Source: Deltaproteobacteria bacterium (GTDB taxonomy: Bacteria > Desulfobacterota > Binatia > UTPRO1). Taken from it: DNA of 64,000 nt. Below the pieces are notes generated by a model. That model was not told the origin of the DNA and did no database searches. It was given only the letters and a program-made list of their open reading frames with translations. Numbering within the stretch: the stretch's first letter is position 1; each line of letters begins with the position of its first letter. Below are positions 1 to 8,456 of the stretch, piece after piece. The stretch lies in assembly GCA_016200545.1 (NCBI GenBank), contig JACQEO010000087.1, positions 62,001 to 126,000 on the forward strand, in the 5' to 3' direction. The translations under genes were made by a program, and so were the position numbers.

Positions 1-314
1 GCGAAGGCCCATGCGCCAAGGAATGGAAACAGGAACGACACGAAGCCGATCACGAGCGCAGTCTTCAAATGGGTGCGCAAGGAGTCGGGATCGATCTCCG
101 CGCCCGCGAGAAAAGTGAGCAGACCCGCTCCGAAAGTGGCGAGAAAGTTCACCCACTCGTTCGTCTGGAACCCGATGAGGTTTCCGGCGATGACGCCCAT
201 CGCGATTTCGAGCAGCGCGACCGAGATGCCCGTCCGGATCGAGAGCAGGCTCGCAATGAACGCGAGCAGCATCCAGACCGTGGCGACGAACCAGATGTTG
301 GTCACGTGCTGCAT
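1..314 (-). CDS. CPA2-type cation:proton antiporter, N-terminal part
   Basis: This is the 5' part of a gene that runs off the left edge; about 104 residues are visible. The reverse-strand translation begins MQHVTNIWFVATVWMLL and has strongly hydrophobic helices separated by short polar loops. The second contains the stretch LLEIAMGVIAGNLIG and the third FGAGLLTFLAGAEID, which are typical of the first helices of Kef/NhaA-like CPA2 antiporters (monovalent cation/H+ exchange at the inner membrane). A GGGAG ribosome-binding site lies 8 bases before the ATG at 314. The substrate ion cannot be told from this fragment, and any C-terminal RCK/TrkA domain would lie outside the window. Confidence 0.75.
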   Translation of the reverse strand, partial: MQHVTNIWFVATVWMLLAFIASLLSIRTGISVALLEIAMGVIAGNLIGFQTNEWVNFLATFGAGLLTFLAGAEIDPDSLRTHLKTALVIGFVSFLFPFLGAWAF

Positions 315-462
315 CACAGTGTCTCCCGGGGAGCACGTGCTCGCCCGTAGATCGCGCACGACCGGTCCAACGCAAAAGTGTTCCGCCCCTGACGCGCGCA
401 CCCGTATCGCGACGAGCCGTTACGCGCGACAAGGACTCGAGATGCTGTCGGGTGCATTCCCC

Positions 463-744
463 CCTACCGTTCTGGTTTCTGGTAGGAGTCATCAGCCCGA
501 CGGGGCGGTTATACGGCGAACTCCATCGCCGAAACGCAACAAAAAACCTAGACCCGATCCTCTCGTCCTGTCAACCAAGGGCATCGAAGTCCTCGCGCTC
601 TCCCCGCGCTTGGCGAGGATCTCCGACAATTGACAGTCTCGTCTCGCCGGTCTACACGCTTCCTCGCGAGACGGCGATGGAGTTCGCCGTATAACCGCCC
701 ACCGAGGGCTGATAACTCCTACCGAGATTGGTATCCGTGGTAGG
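463..744. repeat. Long imperfect inverted repeat (MITE-like element)
   Basis: The 526 bases between the antiporter start and the MFS gene hold no convincing gene. They hold two inverted arms, 463-531 and 672-744, that match closely over about 52 bases (481-531 against 672-723, with one indel and a few mismatches). Each arm also ends in its own small hairpin, CCTACC...GGTAGG, at 463-486 and 718-744. The central ~140 bases carry no ORF of note. The layout of terminal inverted repeats around a short non-coding core resembles a non-autonomous miniature transposable element. No clear target-site duplication is visible, and no second copy was noticed in the window. Confidence 0.65.
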
Positions 745-840
745 AATATCGACGCCCATTCAGCGCCAGCGAACTCACCCGGATCGAGCAGGCGTTCGTG
801 ACGGCCGCGTATGTGGGGCGGCACATTTTCCTAGGATCCC

Positions 841-2082
841 ATGAATCCGACCGCCTCGCCCGTTCGATCATCCGGGCCGCTTCATGACCGCTCGGCGTGG
901 CTCAACCGCTCCACGGTAGGCATCGCGCTCGCGAGCTTCTGCTCGGATGTGTCGCACGAGCTCGCGACCGCCGTTCTCCCCGTCGTTCTGCTCTCGCTCG
1001 GAGCGGGAGCCGCCGCGCTCGGCGTGATCGAGGGCGCTGCGGACGGCCTGTCGGCGGCGGCGAAGCTCTGGGGTGGGCTCGTTAGCGATCGGGTTGCGCG
1101 TCGCAAACCGCTCGCGTCGATCGGATATCTTGTCACCGCCGTGGGCACCGCCGCGATCGGCGTCTGCGCGGCGTGGTGGCAGGTGATGATCTGCCGAATG
1201 GCAGCGTGGATCGGGCGCGGCAGCCGGAGCCCGGCGCGCGACGTGCTGATGGCCGAGGCCGTCGCGCCGCACGTATGGGGCAGAGCGTTCGGCATGGAGC
1301 GGGCGGGCGATGCGTTCGGCGCGGTGCTGGGACCGCTATTGGCGCTCACGCTGATCGCCGCGGGGGTTCGGGCGCAGCAGGTCATGCTCTGGTCGCTCCT
1401 CCCTGGAATCCTCGCCTTCCTCGCCATCGCGGGGCTCGTCGTCGAGCGCCCGCGCGACCGGCCACTCGTAACTCATACCTTCCGTGCGAGTCTTGCGGCC
1501 ACGACCACCCCGTTTCGCCGCTATCTCGGCGGCATCCTGATCTTCGGATGCGGGGACTTCTCCCGTACGCTGTTGATCCTCTACGTCACCCAGCACGCGC
1601 AGGGGACGCTGTTTCGTTGGCAGGGCGCGACGCTGGCGATCGCACTCTACGTACTCCACAACGCGGTGAGCGCGCTCGCCGCCTTTCCAATCGGCGCGCT
1701 CAGCGACCGGGTCGGGCGCCGCCGCGTCGTGAGCGTCGGCTACTCGTTCGCGGGCGCCACGACCTTCGGCTTTGCATTTCTCGGAGCCACGCCGCTCGCG
1801 TTGACCGTGCTCTTCGTCTGTTCCGGCATCTACATCGCGTGCGAGGAGGTCGCCGAGAAGGCCTGCGCCGCCGAGCTGCTGAGCGAGCACGCCCGCGGCA
1901 CGGGGATGGGCCTGCTCGCCGCGACGAACGGGATCGGCGACATGATCTCGAGCGCCCTCGTAGGCGCGCTCTGGTCGGCCGTGCCGGCGACACCGGCACT
2001 CGGATTCGTCGCGGCGGGATCGCTCCAAGTGCTCGGGGCCCTGGTCATCAGCGCGGGGCGTCCTGTGTCGAGCCCGAGTTGA
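841..2082 (+). CDS. MFS transporter
   Basis: A 413-residue major facilitator superfamily protein of about 12 hydrophobic helices, expected in the inner membrane. The N-terminal half has the loop 2-3 signature variant GGLVSDRVARRKP near residues 78-90, and the symmetric copy GALSDRVGRRR lies near residues 283-293, as expected for a duplicated MFS fold. The SDVSHEL stretch near residue 35 recalls a family of uncharacterised exporters close to YfcJ/multidrug-type MFS proteins. The ATG at 841 has only a weak AGGA upstream. The substrate is unknown. The following ORF starts about 30 bases after the stop, so the two may be co-transcribed. Confidence 0.9.
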   Translation: MNPTASPVRSSGPLHDRSAWLNRSTVGIALASFCSDVSHELATAVLPVVLLSLGAGAAALGVIEGAADGLSAAAKLWGGLVSDRVARRKPLASIGYLVTAVGTAAIGVCAAWWQVMICRMAAWIGRGSRSPARDVLMAEAVAPHVWGRAFGMERAGDAFGAVLGPLLALTLIAAGVRAQQVMLWSLLPGILAFLAIAGLVVERPRDRPLVTHTFRASLAATTTPFRRYLGGILIFGCGDFSRTLLILYVTQHAQGTLFRWQGATLAIALYVLHNAVSALAAFPIGALSDRVGRRRVVSVGYSFAGATTFGFAFLGATPLALTVLFVCSGIYIACEEVAEKACAAELLSEHARGTGMGLLAATNGIGDMISSALVGALWSAVPATPALGFVAAGSLQVLGALVISAGRPVSSPS

Positions 2083-2114
2083 GACTCGGTACGATCGTCC
2101 CATCGAGACCCCTC

Positions 2115-2549
2115 GTGGCGAAGCCCTTCGAATCTGACCGCGGGACTTCATCGCGCCCGCGCAGCGCCGTGTTCCTCGACGTGAGGACATCGTGGCGGCT
2201 CGACGGCAGCGCCCGCGTGCTCGAGCAACTCGCGCCCCGAGTCGTGCGCGGCGACATCGAGTTGCTCGCGGTCGCAGATTGGGTCGCTGTTGGGCCGGAA
2301 ATGGCCCGCCTCTTCGCGAGCCACGGCGCACGACTGATCGCGGGCGCCCCGGATCCCTCTTCCGGGAGCCGCAGGGGCGTGTCTCTCGCCGTCATCGCTG
2401 GACTCTGGCTCGCGTCCTGCGACGCCGGCGCCGTTTTGGAGATCATCACCGACGGTGCCGACGACCACACGTTCGACGCCGTCGGATACGCCGCGGCACG
2501 GCGCGGAGCGGTCTTCCGACGCCTGAGCCTTCGCGAGATCCGCGGCTGA
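2115..2549 (+). CDS. Small NYN/PIN-like protein, function unknown
   Basis: The frame that continues past the MFS gene is coding only from a GTG at 2115, giving 144 residues. The protein alternates beta and alpha segments: a first strand SAVFLDVRTSW, then VADWVAVGPEMARLFASHG, a helix rich in Ala/Leu, and a strand EIITDGADDHTFDAVGYAA. This order, with an Asp at the end of the first strand and an Asp-rich ITDGADDHTFD motif near residues 115-125, recalls NYN/PIN-domain nucleases, where the acidic residues bind metal. I do not recognise a specific family. The start codon and the reading frame rest on protein-like composition only. It follows the MFS gene by 32 bases. Confidence 0.5.
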   Translation: MAKPFESDRGTSSRPRSAVFLDVRTSWRLDGSARVLEQLAPRVVRGDIELLAVADWVAVGPEMARLFASHGARLIAGAPDPSSGSRRGVSLAVIAGLWLASCDAGAVLEIITDGADDHTFDAVGYAAARRGAVFRRLSLREIRG

Positions 2550-2655
2550 GACGAGTCTAGCAGGAACCGCGGTTTCGCGATTCACCGCTCGTCGTCTTCG
2601 TTCTCGCGGTCGTCGTAGTCAAGGCGACGTCGATCGTCGTCGCGGAACGCTCCTT

Positions 2656-3294
2656 CTAGCGGGGACCACCGTCGCCACGCACGCCGCGCGCGTTCTCGAT
2701 GATCACCTCGACGCGGCGGTTCTTGGCGCGGCCCTCGGGATTGTCGCGGCTGCGGATGGTGTTCGGCGCGACTGGGCGGGCTTTGCCGAAGCCGTGCGTG
2801 CGCAGGCGGCGGCGGTTGAGGCCGTCGCTCACCAGGGCGTCGGCGACGCTCTCGGCACGCACCTCCGAGAGGCGCCGGTTGTAGGCCTGCGTGCCGATCG
2901 AATCGGTGTGGCCCTCGATCGAGACCTGCCGGCCGCGCGCCGAGCGCAGCAGCACGGCGGCGATGTCGCCGACGGTGCGACGGGCGTCGCGCGTCAAGTC
3001 GGCGCGATCGAACTCGAAGAGCACGTCCGGTAAGTTGACGACGACGCCGCGCGACGTCTCGCGCACGTCGAGGTTGCGCCGGCGAAGTTCTTCGAGCAGC
3101 TCCCGATTGCGGGCGATCTCCTCACGCTGGCGCGCCAGCGTCTCCTCTTGCCGGCTCATTTCGTCGCGGTTCTCGCGCGCGATGTCGCCGCGTGTCGATC
3201 GCTCGCGCGTCCCGAGCGGCTGCGCGGCGCATCCCATCAACAAGATCACGGCGCAGAGCGCGGCCGATCTAGAGCTCCCACGCCGACGCTGCAT
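2656..3294 (-). CDS. OmpA-family peptidoglycan-associated lipoprotein
   Basis: A 212-residue lipoprotein. A basic N-terminus and hydrophobic segment end in a lipobox LLMGC, with the lipidated Cys at residue 22. Residues ~35-75 are a Glu/Arg-rich coiled coil. Residues ~85-205 are an OmpA C-terminal domain with FEFDRADL, IEGHTDSIG and the closing NRRVEV motif, which binds the diaminopimelate of peptidoglycan. It should sit in the outer membrane and tether it to the wall. GGAGG lies 8 bases before the ATG, so this start is well supported. The next gene upstream on the same strand is lspA, whose product processes such lipoproteins. Confidence 0.92.
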   Translation of the reverse strand: MQRRRGSSRSAALCAVILLMGCAAQPLGTRERSTRGDIARENRDEMSRQEETLARQREEIARNRELLEELRRRNLDVRETSRGVVVNLPDVLFEFDRADLTRDARRTVGDIAAVLLRSARGRQVSIEGHTDSIGTQAYNRRLSEVRAESVADALVSDGLNRRRLRTHGFGKARPVAPNTIRSRDNPEGRAKNRRVEVIIENARGVRGDGGPR

Positions 3295-3367
3295 GCTGCG
3301 ATCCTCCGAACGCGATGCTAAGCGAGGAGATCACGCAGTCAAGCGGGGTCGGCGCCCCCACCGTACG

Positions 3368-3865
3368 CTACGAAAGGACGCGCGACGGTGACGGTTGGCG
3401 AAGCGCGTCGAGGCAGAGCACGAGGACGCCGAGCGTGATGGCGCTGTCGGCGACGTTGAACGCGGGCCAGTGATAGGCGCCGATCGCGAGGTCGACGAAG
3501 TCGATGACCTCGCCGAAGAGCACGCGGTCGATCATGTTGCCGATCGCGCCGCCGGCCACCGCCCCGCACGCGCCGACGATGAGGCGCCGCTCCCCGGGAA
3601 CGCTGCGCAGAAACCACACCAACAGTACGACCGCGACCGCCGAGACAAGGAGAAAAAACGGCATGCGCAGGGCCGCGGCGCGGCCGGCGAGGAGCCCGAA
3701 CGCCGCACCGGTGTTACGGACGTAGGTGAGGGCGGCGAATCCGTCGACGAGCACAATCGTCTGATGGAGATGCATCCGCGCCGTGACCGCGACCTTGGTG
3801 AGCTGATCGAGCGCGATTACCAGGGTCGCGGTGCCGAGCGCGACCGGCCACTTGGCGCGGCGCAT
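3368..3865 (-). CDS. lspA: Lipoprotein signal peptidase II
   Basis: An inner-membrane aspartyl protease that cleaves prolipoproteins before the lipidated cysteine. It is 165 residues, a normal length, with four hydrophobic helices and the conserved blocks DQLTK, RNTGAAFG, GGAIGNMIDR and FNVADS; the Asp residues of the last two blocks are the catalytic dyad. The ATG at 3865 lies 8 bases beyond the ileS stop. An alternative GTG at 3877 would overlap that stop as GTGA, the coupling pattern seen elsewhere in this window. The ileS-lspA pairing is a classical bacterial operon. Confidence 0.95.
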   Translation of the reverse strand: MRRAKWPVALGTATLVIALDQLTKVAVTARMHLHQTIVLVDGFAALTYVRNTGAAFGLLAGRAAALRMPFFLLVSAVAVVLLVWFLRSVPGERRLIVGACGAVAGGAIGNMIDRVLFGEVIDFVDLAIGAYHWPAFNVADSAITLGVLVLCLDALRQPSPSRVLS

Positions 3866-3873
3866 CGCGGCGT

Positions 3874-6696
3874 TCACGTCGGCCGCCGCACGTCGCCGGA
3901 CGCGAGCACGCCCGCGCAACGTCCGCAAACGCTCGGCACGCGCGCGTCGTCGCCGACGTCGAGACGCCAATTCCAACAGCGCGCGCACTTCCGGCCGCCG
4001 GCGCGTACGGCTGCGATTCCCAGGCCTGGAAGCGTCGACTCACCGGTGACGCGTGCGGCGGGCACCAACTCGACGTGGGACACGATGAGGATCTCGGGCA
4101 AGAGCCCGCGGCGACTCTCGAGGAGCACACCGAGCGCGCCGTCGGCGCCGAGGCGTACGTTCGCTTCGAGCGAATGACCGATCTCGCCGCGTTGGCGGAG
4201 CGCCTCGAGCGCCTTGGTGACCGCGGCGCGCACCTCGAGGAGACGATCCCAATCGGCGGCGAGCGCCGTGTCCACGAGCGTCGGATCGGGACGCGGAAAG
4301 TCGGCGAGGTGCACGCTCGCGGGGCGCGCGTCGTCGGCGGGCATGCAGCTCCAGATCTCCTCGGCGGTGAAGGACAGCACCGGTGCCATGACGCGCGCGA
4401 GAGCGTCGAGGACGGCGTACAGCGCCGTCTGCGCCGCGCGACGCTCCACCGATGTCGCGCCCTCGCAGTACAGGCGGTCCTTCACGACGTCGAGGTAGAG
4501 CGCCGAGAGGTCGACGCTGCAGAAGTTGTTGAGCGCATGGTAGACGGCGTGGAACTCGAAGGCGTCGTAGGCGCGTCCACAGCGCGCGACGAACCCCTGC
4601 AGGCGGTCGAGCGCGAAGCGATCGAGCTCGAGCAGCGCACTGCGCTCCACGGCGTCGCGCGCGGGCTCGAAGTCGGCAAGGTTGCCGAGCAAGAAGCGCG
4701 CGGTGTTGCGGATGCGGCGATACGCCTCGACCGCGCGCTCGAGGATCTCGCGCGAGATGCGCATGTCCTCGCGGTAGTCCTCCGCCGACACCCAAAGGCG
4801 CAGGATGTCGGCGCCATGCGTCGCCACGATCTTCTGCGGCGCGACGACGTTGCCGGCCGACTTCGACATCTTGCGCGCGTCCTCGTCGAGGAAGAACCCG
4901 TGCGTCAGCACGGTGTCGTATGGCGCGCGGTCGCGGGTGGCGACCGCGGCGAGGAGCGAGCTCTGGAACCATCCGCGATGCTGGTCGCCACCTTCGAAGT
5001 AGAGATCCGCGTGGCCACCGAGCTCCGGCCGGCGCTCGACGACCGCCGCGAAACTCACACCGGAGTCGAACCAGACGTCGAGGATGTCCTCCTCCTTGCG
5101 GAAGCCCGTGCCGCCGCACGCTGCGCAGGCGAAGCCCGGCGGCGCGAGCTCGCCGACGGGGCGGGCGAACCAGGCGTCGGCGCTCTCGCGCGCGAAGATC
5201 TCGGCGACGTGCGCCAGCAGCTCCGGGGTCGTGCTCGCGGCGCCGCAGCGCTCGCAGTGCAACGCGACGATCGGCACACCCCAGGCACGCTGGCGCGAGA
5301 TGCACCAATCGGGACGGTTCGCGACCATGCCGGCGATGCGGTCCTTTCCCCACGCCGGGATCCAGTGCACCCGGTCGATCGCGGCGAGCGCCCGCTCGCG
5401 GAGCCGCGTCGTCGCCATGGAGATGAACCACTGCTCGGTGGCGCGGAAGATGACGGGGTGCTTGCAGCGCCAGCAATGCGGGTAGGAGTGCGTGAGCGGC
5501 TCGGTCGCGAGCAGACGCCCGACTGCGCGCAGATGCTCGACGATGCGCGCGTCGGCGTCGAACACGCGCATGCCCGCGAACTCCGCCACCTCGGGGAGGA
5601 AGCGGCCGGCGTCGTCGACCGGCGCGTAGACGTCGAGGCCGTAGCGGCGTCCGACGTCGTAGTCCTCCTGCCCATGGCCGGGTGCGGTGTGCACGAGACC
5701 GGTACCGGTCTCGAGCGTGACGTGCTCCCCGAGGACCATGAGCGCGTCGCGGTCGATCCACGGATGGCGCGCACGCACCCCCTCGAGCACGCGCCCAGGC
5801 ACGGTCGCGCGCACCGGCGCGTCGCTGTCGACGAACGCCGTGAGGCGCGGCAGCAGCGCCTTGGCGACGAGCGTGAGCCGTCCCGAGCGCGCCGGCACGA
5901 CGACGTACTCGACGTCGGGATGCACCGCAATCGCGAGGTTCGCCGGCAACGTCCATGGCGTCGTCGTCCAGATGGCGACGTCGATCGGCGTCCCGGCGAA
6001 CGTTCGCAGCGCCTCGGGGTACGGCTCGCAGAGCGCGAACGCCACGTACACCGACAGCGATACGACGTCGCGGTATTCGACCTCCGCCTCGGCGAGGGCC
6101 GTCCGGCAGGACGCGCACCAGTGCACCGGCTTCTTGCCCCGATAGAGGTCGCCGCTTGCCGCGACCTTGGCGAGCTCGCGTATCTCGATCGCCTCGTAGG
6201 CGAAGTCCATCGTCAGGTAGGGTGCGGACCAGTCGCCGAGGACACCGAGGCGCTTGAACTCGTCGCGCTGCACGGCGACGAAACGCGCCGCGTACTCGCG
6301 GCAGAGTCGGCGGATCTCGAGCTTCGAGAGCGCCGCCTTCTTCTCCTTGCCGAGGCTCTTCTCGACCTGAAGCTCGATCGGCAGACCGTGACAGTCCCAA
6401 CCCGGCACGTAGGGCGTGAGGTGTCCGGTCATGTGCTTGTACTTGACGATGAAGTCTTTGACGATCTTGTTGAGCGCATGCCCGAGATGGATGTTCCCGT
6501 TCGCGTACGGCGGTCCGTCGTGCAGCACGTAACGCGGCCGGCCGGCTCGCTGCGCCATCATGCGCGCGTAGAGATCGTCGCGCTCCCAGCGTGCGAGGAT
6601 CTCCGGCTCGCGCGCCGGGAGGTTGGCGCGCATCGGGAAGGACGTGACGGGTAGGTTGAGGGTCGCCTTGAAGTCGGGCGGCCCGTCGGCGGTCAT
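3874..6696 (-). CDS. ileS: Isoleucyl-tRNA synthetase
   Basis: A class I aminoacyl-tRNA synthetase of 940 residues that charges tRNA-Ile in the cytoplasm. The HIGH-type motif is HLGH at residues 70-73 and KMSKS is at 609-613. The editing (CP1) insertion lies between them and includes the TTTPWTLPAN stretch (WTTTPWT). The C-terminus has the two CxxC pairs (CARCW and CGRC) of the IleRS zinc finger, so this is the bacterial type with the C-terminal zinc site. GAGG lies 5 bases before the ATG. It is cotranscribed with lspA downstream, and the DUF3553 gene lies ~160 bases upstream on the same strand. Confidence 0.97.
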   Translation of the reverse strand: MTADGPPDFKATLNLPVTSFPMRANLPAREPEILARWERDDLYARMMAQRAGRPRYVLHDGPPYANGNIHLGHALNKIVKDFIVKYKHMTGHLTPYVPGWDCHGLPIELQVEKSLGKEKKAALSKLEIRRLCREYAARFVAVQRDEFKRLGVLGDWSAPYLTMDFAYEAIEIRELAKVAASGDLYRGKKPVHWCASCRTALAEAEVEYRDVVSLSVYVAFALCEPYPEALRTFAGTPIDVAIWTTTPWTLPANLAIAVHPDVEYVVVPARSGRLTLVAKALLPRLTAFVDSDAPVRATVPGRVLEGVRARHPWIDRDALMVLGEHVTLETGTGLVHTAPGHGQEDYDVGRRYGLDVYAPVDDAGRFLPEVAEFAGMRVFDADARIVEHLRAVGRLLATEPLTHSYPHCWRCKHPVIFRATEQWFISMATTRLRERALAAIDRVHWIPAWGKDRIAGMVANRPDWCISRQRAWGVPIVALHCERCGAASTTPELLAHVAEIFARESADAWFARPVGELAPPGFACAACGGTGFRKEEDILDVWFDSGVSFAAVVERRPELGGHADLYFEGGDQHRGWFQSSLLAAVATRDRAPYDTVLTHGFFLDEDARKMSKSAGNVVAPQKIVATHGADILRLWVSAEDYREDMRISREILERAVEAYRRIRNTARFLLGNLADFEPARDAVERSALLELDRFALDRLQGFVARCGRAYDAFEFHAVYHALNNFCSVDLSALYLDVVKDRLYCEGATSVERRAAQTALYAVLDALARVMAPVLSFTAEEIWSCMPADDARPASVHLADFPRPDPTLVDTALAADWDRLLEVRAAVTKALEALRQRGEIGHSLEANVRLGADGALGVLLESRRGLLPEILIVSHVELVPAARVTGESTLPGLGIAAVRAGGRKCARCWNWRLDVGDDARVPSVCGRCAGVLASGDVRRPT

Positions 6697-6851
6697 CGCA
6701 ACCTCGGCATGGGCGTGGGCGCGCGCGGGCGCCTCGCGGGTATACCAACAGCCACACGGCGGTTCAATTTCACGTTCACGGCGTCACGCGTCGCGCGGCG
6801 GGTGTCGCGATAGCAAGCCGTCGCGTGTCCACGCCGCGGTGGCGGCGCGCG

Positions 6852-7142
6852 TCAGCGCTGCCCGATGCTCCGCCGCGGACTCCGGCTGACGCGTGGCGTG
6901 TCGCCGAAATCGAAGCGCCAGTTCTTCCGCAGGCCGAGGTAGCAGCAGCAAAGCTCGCTATCCATGTCGTTGTTGAAGGTGCGTTGCTTGCCGTCCTCGA
7001 AGAGGATCCGAACCAGGCAGGTGCCGCCGGGCACGACGGAGGTCATGACCTCGACGACGGCGCCGAGGCCCCATTGCTCGTACGCGACGTGAAACACGCG
7101 ATCGCCGAGCCGCAGGAAGAGTCGCTTGTCGCTTTCGAGCAT
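6852..7142 (-). CDS. DUF3553-like small protein
   Basis: A 96-residue protein if begun at the ATG at 7142; an in-frame ATG at 7181 would add 13 residues. The core LRLGDRVFHVAYEQWGLG followed by a basic VRILFEDGKQRTF strand resembles the DUF3553 fold, a small SH3-like barrel seen beside helicase or CarD-like domains where it may contact nucleic acid or RNA polymerase. That analogy is an inference. Three adjacent cysteines (SELCCCYLG) near the C-terminus are unusual. The C-terminal tail is rich in Arg and Ser. It diverges from the gene at 7247. Confidence 0.65.
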   Translation of the reverse strand: MLESDKRLFLRLGDRVFHVAYEQWGLGAVVEVMTSVVPGGTCLVRILFEDGKQRTFNNDMDSELCCCYLGLRKNWRFDFGDTPRVSRSPRRSIGQR

Positions 7143-7246
7143 CGAGGCTCTTTCACGTGCGCTCACGTTACCCGAACGCATGCACGAATTCCACCGCGCA
7201 TGCCGCTTGACAGCGCCGCCGGCCCCCGAGAGACTTCGCCACGATC

Positions 7247-7528
7247 GTGAGGTGGGACTGGAAAGTGCTGGTGGGAATCGTTCTCGCCGCCGCGGCGGCG
7301 GGCTGGCTGCTGACGCGTTCGATCTACGAGCCCGAGACCGACCTCGCCGACGTCGACCGCGATCTCGAGGAGCTGTCGCAGGCGCTGCGCGCCGATGCCG
7401 CCGCGGATCTCGAGCTCATCCCGCGCGTTTCGGCGGGCATTTACCTGCCGAGCGTCCTCACGTATCGCCGCAGCGCCGACTTCTGGCGGCCGGCGCTCGC
7501 AGGCGGCCCGAGGAGAGGACGACAATGA
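7247..7528 (+). CDS. Single-pass membrane protein, unknown
   Basis: A 93-residue protein beginning at GTG 7247. One hydrophobic segment (residues ~6-22, VLVGIVLAAAAAGWLL) is followed by an acidic stretch (EPETDLADVDRDLEEL) and a short C-terminal part, consistent with an N-terminally anchored protein facing the periplasm. I recognise no family. Its stop overlaps the next start as ATGA at 7525-7528, so the two are almost certainly co-translated and may act together. Confidence 0.6.
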   Translation: MRWDWKVLVGIVLAAAAAGWLLTRSIYEPETDLADVDRDLEELSQALRADAAADLELIPRVSAGIYLPSVLTYRRSADFWRPALAGGPRRGRQ

Positions 7529-8070
7529 CGTCGGCACGTACGCTCGCGGCGAGCGTCGCGATCGTGAGCCTGACACTCGCTCTCGGAGCGACCGTGCGGG
7601 GTCAGGAAGCGGGTGTCCGGCAGCGGCGCTCGCTCGAGCGCCCCCAGGATCGCTCGCAGGATCTCTTACGTCAGGAGCAACAGATTCGTCGTACTCGCGT
7701 CGTCACGCGCCGTATCCTCCATGACCGGCGCGCATCGGACGCCGCGAGGCAGCAGGCGACGGAGCTCGACGCACTGCTCGACAAGCGTCAGCAGCTCATC
7801 GTCCGTCTCCAAGAGCGGCAGAAGAGCTTCGCCACGCAGCACCAAGCCGAGATCGACGAGCTCGGGGATCTGCATCGTCGCGCGCGCGAGCTCGACGATC
7901 GTCTCGCAGCCGCCCGCAAGAACGTCCTCGATGTGAGCAAGGACGACATCGCGGCGCTGAAGGACGCCTCGACGCGCGCCGCCGACCTCGCCGACGCCCT
8001 GCGCGCGCAGTACTCGCAGGAGCGCAGACATCACGCGCGGCCGGCAGCGGGCGCCGGCGATAGTCGATAG
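7525..8070 (+). CDS. Exported coiled-coil protein, unknown
   Basis: A 181-residue protein. The ATG at 7525 overlaps the previous stop, and AGGAGAGG lies 6 bases upstream, which settles the start. Residues 1-26 look like a signal peptide ending ATVRGQ. The rest is almost wholly charged and helical, rich in Gln, Arg, Glu and Asp with heptad-like Leu spacing (for example QATELDALLDKRQQLIVRL), which suggests a long coiled coil in the periplasm. No catalytic motif is seen. Together with the upstream single-pass protein it forms a two-gene unit of unknown role, possibly envelope-related. Confidence 0.75.
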   Translation: MTSARTLAASVAIVSLTLALGATVRGQEAGVRQRRSLERPQDRSQDLLRQEQQIRRTRVVTRRILHDRRASDAARQQATELDALLDKRQQLIVRLQERQKSFATQHQAEIDELGDLHRRARELDDRLAAARKNVLDVSKDDIAALKDASTRAADLADALRAQYSQERRHHARPAAGAGDSR

Positions 8071-8108
8071 CGGACTGCGGTTCCGCTCGCGGGAGCGGCG
8101 CCAGCCGC

Positions 8109-8330
8109 TCAGAAGTGTCGGCCGCCGTCGGGCGCGACGTGGATCCGTCCGCCCTCGACCAGCACCGGCAAGAGGCACGCACCTTTGGTGAGCTTCAGAA
8201 GCTCGGGGATCGCCTCGGGATGCTCGGTGACGTTCACCACGGTGAACGTCACCCCGCGGCTCTCCAGATCCTCGCGCGTGGCCGCGCAATACGGGCATCC
8301 CGTCTGCACGTAGAGCGTCGCGCCCGCCAC
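8109..8330 (-). CDS. Glutaredoxin-like protein
   Basis: A 73-residue single-domain thioredoxin-fold protein. The redox motif CPYC is at residues 12-15, right after the first strand (TLYVQTG). The cis-Pro region (CLLPVLVEGG) near residue 54 replaces the usual TVPQ. The C-terminus VAPDGGRHF lies where glutaredoxins bind glutathione. It should reduce disulfides or glutathionylated proteins in the cytoplasm. It converges with the coiled-coil gene at 8070; a small GC hairpin at about 8085-8100 lies between them. Confidence 0.85.
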   Translation of the reverse strand: MAGATLYVQTGCPYCAATREDLESRGVTFTVVNVTEHPEAIPELLKLTKGACLLPVLVEGGRIHVAPDGGRHF

Positions 8331-8456
8331 GCACGTGACGCTAGCACGGCCGCTCCGCGCGTGTCACGGCGAGGACCGCGACTGCGGACGGGGCACGCGG
8401 TCGCACCGCGCGACGTCGTGCTTGCGGGCGCTCGAGGCGCGTGCGAAGAGCGCCGC

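Noticed and set aside
492..824. A minus-strand ORF of 110 codons across the inverted repeat
   Set aside because: Its sequence is dominated by the repeat arms and has no protein-like features.
2120..2140. TTCGAATC resembling a tRNA T-loop
   Set aside because: No cloverleaf can be built around it; it is in coding sequence.
4075..6654. An 859-codon open frame on the plus strand opposite ileS
   Set aside because: It mirrors the coding frame of ileS in a GC-rich genome, with no recognisable domain, and ileS itself is unambiguous.
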